Source of the DNA: Haloechinothrix sp033042135
GTDB taxonomy: Bacteria; Actinomycetota; Actinomycetes; Mycobacteriales; Pseudonocardiaceae
Length of the DNA stretch: 64,000 nucleotides
Reading direction: 5' to 3'
NCBI RefSeq assembly: GCF_033042135.1
Contig: NZ_WBXM01000004.1
Span: forward strand, 1-64,000
The translations under genes and the position numbers were made by a program. Below, piece after piece: positions 59,871-64,000 of the stretch; position 1 is the stretch's first letter, and each line of letters starts with the position of its first letter. The notes under the pieces were generated by a model. That model was not told the DNA's origin. It searched no databases and worked only from the letters and a program-made list of their open reading frames with translations.

Positions 59871-61340
59871 GTGTTTACCGTCCGTCGTAGGGTCCCGACG
59901 GCCCCGACCGCCACCGCTGTCCTCGCCTGCCTGACGCTGATCCTCGGCGCGCCGCCCGCTGCCGCCGACGACTACAGCGATGCTGATTACGTCGAGTTCG
60001 ACGCGGACACCGCAGCCCGCGCGAGCGTCGAGGGTAAGCAGCTGGAGCAGTTGACCGATCCCGAGTACCACGCGGAGTTATTCCCCCTTGCGGGCCAGAC
60101 CTGGTTCGAGAACCTCGGAGGGCAGCTCTCCGGGCTCCCGCAGGGCAGGCTCTACACGGGACTCGGGCGGTTGATCCCCGGCGGAGCCGTCGGCAATCCA
60201 AGGGACTACCACGAGGTTCAGCCGGTGGAGGTCAGCTTCGTCTCCCGCACCGGTGCGGAGTTACAGGGGCACCTGTTCTGGGACGGTACCCCGGGACCAC
60301 GCCCAGGGGTGGTCGTCACTTCCGGTTCCATCCAGGCGCCGCAGCAGAGCTACTGGTGGGCGGCCCGTACGCTGGCACGTAACGGCTACTTGGTGTTCAC
60401 ATGGGACGCCCAGGGGCAGGGCGACAGCGAGGGGTTCGGGCACGAACCCGGTTCCCTCCTTCCCAACCTCGATGGGTTCCCCTCGCAGCAGGCGAGCAAC
60501 TTCGACGAAGGGACGATCGACGCGATCCGGTTCCTGCTATCTACAAGCGATGATCAGTACCGTCCCGGTGGTTGGACGGAATCGGATGTCGATGCCGTGC
60601 GCGCGCAGGGGCAGGGGTCGCTCCACTGGTCGAACCCGCTCGCGGAGTACCTCGATCCGTCCCGCATCGGGCTCGCCGGGCACTCGCTCGGTGCCCAGGC
60701 AGTCTCGAAGGTGCAGCAATGCTCCGACGCGGGGCAAGCCTGGCAGGACGCGGCGCTGTGCGGCGGTGAGTCGTACCCGATCCGGGCCGTTGTCGCGTGG
60801 GACGCCCTCTCCGGCGAGGTCGAGCCGGTGGTGCCCGCGATGAACCAGCAGGCGGACGGGTACTTCTTCACCCCGCACCCGATGCCGCGCGCACCCGAAC
60901 CCACTGAACGGCTCGGCGCGTTCGACACCTGGCGCGACGCGGGGGTGGACGCCTTCGACCTCACCGTGCGCGGTGGTACGCATGTGGAGTGGAACGAGGT
61001 TCCCTACATCCTGCCGGCCACCACCTACGGCACGCGCCAGGTCGACTTCTACACGCTGGCGTGGTTCGATCGGCAGCTCCACCCCGACCCGCAGCGGCAG
61101 GAGCTGGGCACCCGCGCGTTGCTGGAGGGCCCGGTGCCGGACGGTGCGACGCACGGGAAGGACGAGTACCCGTGGCGGGCGAACTTCCTCTCCGCCCGGT
61201 ACTTGAGCGCGTTCGACTTCACCGGGCACGACGGCGAGCACCACGCGGCAGGCGATATCCGCGAGTACGCGGGACTCTCCCCGGTCGGTGACTGGGCCGG
61301 AGCCAACGCCGACCGGCCCGAGGCACGGCGGGGCGACTGA
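59871..61340 (+). CDS. Secreted alpha/beta hydrolase
   Basis: A 489-residue protein. GTG 59871 begins a typical signal peptide (basic VRRR, then a hydrophobic stretch ending GAPPAAA). Catalytic landmarks of the alpha/beta hydrolase fold: GDSEGFG after strand 3, the nucleophile elbow GHSLGA, and a late GGTHVEW with the probable His. A CAL-type lid region follows the third strand. Exported enzyme for an unknown ester or amide. Its stop overlaps the next start (TGATG), so it may be co-expressed with the ASCH-like gene. Confidence 0.8.
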   Translation: MFTVRRRVPTAPTATAVLACLTLILGAPPAAADDYSDADYVEFDADTAARASVEGKQLEQLTDPEYHAELFPLAGQTWFENLGGQLSGLPQGRLYTGLGRLIPGGAVGNPRDYHEVQPVEVSFVSRTGAELQGHLFWDGTPGPRPGVVVTSGSIQAPQQSYWWAARTLARNGYLVFTWDAQGQGDSEGFGHEPGSLLPNLDGFPSQQASNFDEGTIDAIRFLLSTSDDQYRPGGWTESDVDAVRAQGQGSLHWSNPLAEYLDPSRIGLAGHSLGAQAVSKVQQCSDAGQAWQDAALCGGESYPIRAVVAWDALSGEVEPVVPAMNQQADGYFFTPHPMPRAPEPTERLGAFDTWRDAGVDAFDLTVRGGTHVEWNEVPYILPATTYGTRQVDFYTLAWFDRQLHPDPQRQELGTRALLEGPVPDGATHGKDEYPWRANFLSARYLSAFDFTGHDGEHHAAGDIREYAGLSPVGDWAGANADRPEARRGD

Positions 61341-61924
61341 TGCTGTTCACCCGGAGCGCGCTGGAGGGGATCCTCGCGGGGGAGATCGACCTGGCGTTCC
61401 GGCGGTGGCGCAGGCGCAGCGTCACCCCGGGCGGTTCGCGGCGCACGGCGGTCGGCGTGCTCGCCTTCGATTCGGTGCACGTGGTGACCGAAGCCGCGAT
61501 CACCGAGCGTGAGGCCGCTCGCGCCGGGTACGCCTCCCGAACGGAGTTGCTGGCCGCGCTCGGCGAGGCAGGAGGCGGCGATATCCACCGGATCGAGGTC
61601 CGCTATGCCGGGCCGGACGGGAGGGTGGCGCTCCGCGAGGTGAGCGAACCCGGCTCCGAGGCGGTCGAATCGACCGTGCACAAGCTCACCACAATGGACG
61701 CGTGGAGTAGGCGTGGGCCGTGGACCCGCCGCTATCTCGACTTGATCGGAGCGCGCCCAGGAGTGCGCGCCGCCGAGCTCGCAGAACTCGCCGGGCGCGA
61801 CACCGAACGGTTCAAAAGCGACGTGCGGCGCATCAAGGAGCTCGGGCTCACCGAAAGCCTCGACGTGGGGTACCGGCTGTCGTCACGCGGGCACGCGGTG
61901 CTGGCACGGCTGCGCGGCCAGTGA
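61340..61924 (+). CDS. ASCH/PUA-like domain protein with C-terminal winged helix
   Basis: A 194-residue protein overlapping the hydrolase stop by one base. Residues 1-110 read as an ASCH-type barrel (LAFRRWRRRSVTPGG, then ITEREAARAGYASRTELLAA). Residues 125-190 look like a winged helix (IGARPGVRAAELAELAGRDT, then VRRIKELGLTESLD). ASCH proteins bind or modify RNA; a second helix-turn-helix on the same chain suggests DNA contact. It is unusual beside a secreted hydrolase. Confidence 0.6.
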   Translation: MLFTRSALEGILAGEIDLAFRRWRRRSVTPGGSRRTAVGVLAFDSVHVVTEAAITEREAARAGYASRTELLAALGEAGGGDIHRIEVRYAGPDGRVALREVSEPGSEAVESTVHKLTTMDAWSRRGPWTRRYLDLIGARPGVRAAELAELAGRDTERFKSDVRRIKELGLTESLDVGYRLSSRGHAVLARLRGQ

Positions 61925-61936
61925 CCACCCGGCCGG

Positions 61937-62827
61937 TCACGCCACCCGGCGGGCGACCGCCGGATCCGGTTCGCCGAACACATCCGGATGCAGGATCGCG
62001 GCCATCGCCTCGACCCCGTCGACCAGGCGAGGCCCCGGCCTGGCGAAGGCGGCGTTGGCGTCCACGGCCCACATCGGGGTCCCTGCGGGCAGCACACCAC
62101 GGTCACGCGCTTCTGCAGTATGCTGCGCGGCCTCGTCGAGATCGAATCCGCACGGGGCGCTGACGATCGCCTCGGGCCCGGCGGCTGCGACCTCGCACCA
62201 CGTGGTGGCGAACGACGGCTGCCCCGCGGTGCCGAGGACGGGACGGCCCCCGGCTTCGGAGATCATGTCCGGCACCCAGTGGCCTGGAGCGTATGGCGGG
62301 TCGGTCCATTCCAGCACCATGGTGGGCACCCGGCGGTGCCCGTCGACCCGCTGCCTGACCGTGTCGAGGCGGCGCGACAGCGCGGTGACCAGCTCCTCGG
62401 CCGTGGCTGTGGCGCCGGTGGCGTCGCCAACCGTCACGATCGACTTCAGCACCTCGCTGAGTGTGTGCGGGTTGATCGTGAGCACTTCCGCCGACGATCC
62501 CAAGTGCCGCAGCGCCTGGTGGACGGTGGAGACGTTCGCCGCGCACACCGCACACAGGTCCTGGGTGACGATCAGGTCGGCGTCCAGCTCCGCCAGCGCC
62601 CCCTCGTCGAGGTGGTACAGGTCCTCACCCGCGGCTTTGCGTTCGCTGACCGCGGCATCGATCTCGGCCAGGCTCAGCCCTGCGGGCAGCGTGCTGGTGG
62701 AGACGATCCGGCGCACGCGCGCCTCAGGCGGGTAGTCGCACTCGAACGTCACCCCGACCACATCGTCGCCCAGCCCGAGCGCGAACAGGATCTCGGTGGT
62801 CGAAGGCAGCAGCGACACGATCCGCAT
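61937..62827 (-). CDS. BtuF-like cobalamin/iron-siderophore binding-fold protein without signal peptide
   Basis: A 296-residue protein from ATG 62827. It begins directly with RIVSLLPSTTEILFALGLGD, the start of the type III periplasmic binding fold, without a signal or lipobox; no export is expected. DADLIVTQDLCAVCAANVS carries a Cys pair. VLEWTDPPYAPGHWVPDMIS and EAGGRPVLGT are family typical. Proteins of this cytosolic group are annotated as cobalamin-binding. The upstream regulator pair is separated by a hairpin. Confidence 0.82.
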   Translation of the reverse strand: MRIVSLLPSTTEILFALGLGDDVVGVTFECDYPPEARVRRIVSTSTLPAGLSLAEIDAAVSERKAAGEDLYHLDEGALAELDADLIVTQDLCAVCAANVSTVHQALRHLGSSAEVLTINPHTLSEVLKSIVTVGDATGATATAEELVTALSRRLDTVRQRVDGHRRVPTMVLEWTDPPYAPGHWVPDMISEAGGRPVLGTAGQPSFATTWCEVAAAGPEAIVSAPCGFDLDEAAQHTAEARDRGVLPAGTPMWAVDANAAFARPGPRLVDGVEAMAAILHPDVFGEPDPAVARRVA

Positions 62828-62882
62828 GCCGCCACGGTAACCCGGCACGCGGCTCATGTCGCCCGGTCAGAGGCGGCGGGTC

Positions 62883-62945
62883 GAGCCGAAGGGGGCCTTC
62901 GGTACATATCCGGTACCCAGGGAGTCCTTCGGCTCCCACCCCCCG
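62883..62945 (-). terminator. Hairpin terminator after the response regulator
   Basis: GAGCCGAAGG (62883-62892) pairs with CCTTCGGCTC (62936-62945). A nested hairpin CCGAAGG/CCTTCGG (62886-62902) is an alternative. It lies 38 bases after the regulator stop and before the BtuF-like gene. Confidence 0.5.
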
Positions 62946-62983
62946 GCGGTGGCGCCCGGAGCGCTCGGCTCCGCCTGCTCCCG

Positions 62984-63679
62984 TTACGGCGTCACGAGGC
63001 CCGCCTCGTAGGCGAAGATCGTCGCTTGCACGCGGCTGGTGACGTCCAGCTTGGTGAAGCTCCTGGTGAGGTGGGTCTTCACGGTGGCCTCGCTGAGAAG
63101 CAGCTCTGCGCCGATCTCGGCGTTGGACTTGCCGCGTGCGACCTCGGTGATGACTTGCCGTTCCCGCTCACTCAGATCCGCGAGCTTGTCCCGCGCCCGT
63201 TCCCGCCGGGGCGATGCGCCGGTTGTGACGTAGCTGGTGATCAAACGCGTGGTCAGCGGCGGAGACAGCATCGCCTCGCCCGCCGCGACGACCCGCACGG
63301 CATTGATGATGTCCTGCGGGGACTCCTCCTTGAGCAGGAATCCGCTTGCGCCCGCCCGCAGCGCAGAGTAGACGTACTCGTCGAGGTCGAATGTGGTCAG
63401 CACCAGGACCTTCGGCGGGTCCGGAAGCCCGAGCACCTCGCGGGTGGCCGCGAGCCCGCCGGTGCGCCGCATCCGGATGTCCATCAACACCACGTCCAGG
63501 GCGTGCCGGTGGACCCGGTCCACCACCTGGTCGCCGTCCTCCGCCTCGGCGACAACGGTGACGTCGCCCGCGCTGTCCAGGATCGTCGTCAGCATCGACC
63601 GCACCATCGGGTCGTCGTCGACGATCAACACCCGCAGCGGCGGGCTCGCACCGTCCGGGTGATCGGCGTGAAGGGGCAC
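62984..63679 (-). CDS. NarL/LuxR-family response regulator
   Basis: A 231-residue protein from GTG 63679. The receiver domain has the acidic DDD (21-23), phosphoacceptor Asp67 in VLMDIRM, and the conserved Lys later (SGFLLKEES). The C-terminal LuxR helix-turn-helix reads LSERERQVITEVARGKSNAE, then SEATVKTHLTRSF. It is 9 bases after the histidine kinase stop, so the two form one operon and probably a cognate pair. Targets unknown. Confidence 0.92.
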   Translation of the reverse strand: MPLHADHPDGASPPLRVLIVDDDPMVRSMLTTILDSAGDVTVVAEAEDGDQVVDRVHRHALDVVLMDIRMRRTGGLAATREVLGLPDPPKVLVLTTFDLDEYVYSALRAGASGFLLKEESPQDIINAVRVVAAGEAMLSPPLTTRLITSYVTTGASPRRERARDKLADLSERERQVITEVARGKSNAEIGAELLLSEATVKTHLTRSFTKLDVTSRVQATIFAYEAGLVTP

Positions 63680-63688
63680 CCGCTCATG

Positions 63689-64000
63689 TTAGGACGCGTC
63701 CCCGACCGTTCGTTCCCACGGGAGCCAGGCATGCACCCGGAACGTGCCTTCGCCTGTCGGTCCGGTGCTGACCGTGCCCCCGAGCGCGTCCACCCGTTCG
63801 GCGATGCCGGTCAGCCCGGTGCCCGGGGCAACGGTGGGAGCACCGGAGACCTCTCTCGGGAGTGGGTTGCTGATCTCGATGCTCACCCCGTCTCCCGGTT
63901 TACCCAGCACCGACACCTCGGCGCCAGCGCCGCCTGCGTGGCGTGCGACGTTGGTCAGCGATTCCTGCACGATCCGGTACGCCCCGGCGGCCAACGCCGT
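63689..64000 (-). CDS. Sensor histidine kinase, C-terminal part (runs off the window)
   Basis: 104 codons to the window edge. The ATP-binding N box (RIVQESLTNVARHAGGA) and G box (GTGLTGIAERVDALGG) identify a NarX/DesK-type kinase ATPase domain. The dimerisation and sensor parts are outside. Stop TAA at 63689 precedes the regulator gene by 9 bases. Confidence 0.88.
   Translation of the reverse strand, partial: TALAAGAYRIVQESLTNVARHAGGAGAEVSVLGKPGDGVSIEISNPLPREVSGAPTVAPGTGLTGIAERVDALGGTVSTGPTGEGTFRVHAWLPWERTVGDAS

Overview
The window is high-GC DNA from an actinomycete. Several gene types together point to Pseudonocardiales (a Saccharopolyspora- or Actinopolyspora-like organism): WXG100/EspC-type substrates paired with DUF3558 lipoproteins, an XRE regulator coupled to a DUF397 protein, two ShbA-like sigma factors, GTG starts and possible leaderless genes. 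No 16S, tRNA, transposase, integrase or CRISPR array is visible, so the genus is an inference.

Layout. 1-1856: three tandem paralogues of a small zinc-ribbon membrane protein, two of them an exact recent duplication. 1996-14649: a defence-like accessory zone holding a NERD-UvrD helicase divergent from an N6-adenine methylase with a built-in specificity domain, two tandem sigma factors, a DndB-like DGQHR protein with a palindromic operator over its promoter, decayed GNAT, TetR and PIN/antitoxin genes, a DUF4143 AAA ATPase, a PD-(D/E)XK nuclease, a kinase-TPR protein and an EVE-like reader. 14730-22233: an SNF2 helicase plus a 1531-residue N6 methylase, reminiscent of DrmD-DrmMI of class 1 DISARM. 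22358-31963: a cassette of type VII secretion substrates, DUF3558 lipoproteins and small proteins. 32267-42303: a tight operon of a 2073-residue DUF1998 helicase-nuclease (size and order like DruE of Druantia), a UvrD helicase with a RelE/ParE-like N-terminus, and a DEDD exonuclease-TerB-BRCT-membrane fusion. 42342-46720: a second kinase and two damaged copies of the type VII substrate/lipoprotein pair. 46788-64000: mostly ordinary chromosomal genes (GNAT, YjbR, oxidoreductase, cold-shock protein, two large DUF3558-like membrane proteins, DnaJ, XdhC, glyoxalase, SEC-C protein, hydrolase, a further type VII cassette at 57780-59787, a BtuF-like protein and a two-component system).

How the genes may work together. 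The two helicase/methylase/nuclease blocks flanking the type VII cassette face the same way and could be one defence system split by a roughly 10-kb insertion, with the methylase marking self DNA, SNF2, DUF1998 and UvrD motors translocating, and the fused nuclease and exonuclease degrading foreign DNA. This is an inference from domains and order. No known system that I can name has exactly this set. The type VII genes look like secreted or surface substrates translationally coupled to lipoprotein partners, and the fossils show that these pairs duplicate and decay often.

Limits. Domain calls come from reading motifs and general family knowledge; no database search or structure prediction was run. 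Starts were chosen by ribosome-binding site, gene overlap and paralogue alignment.
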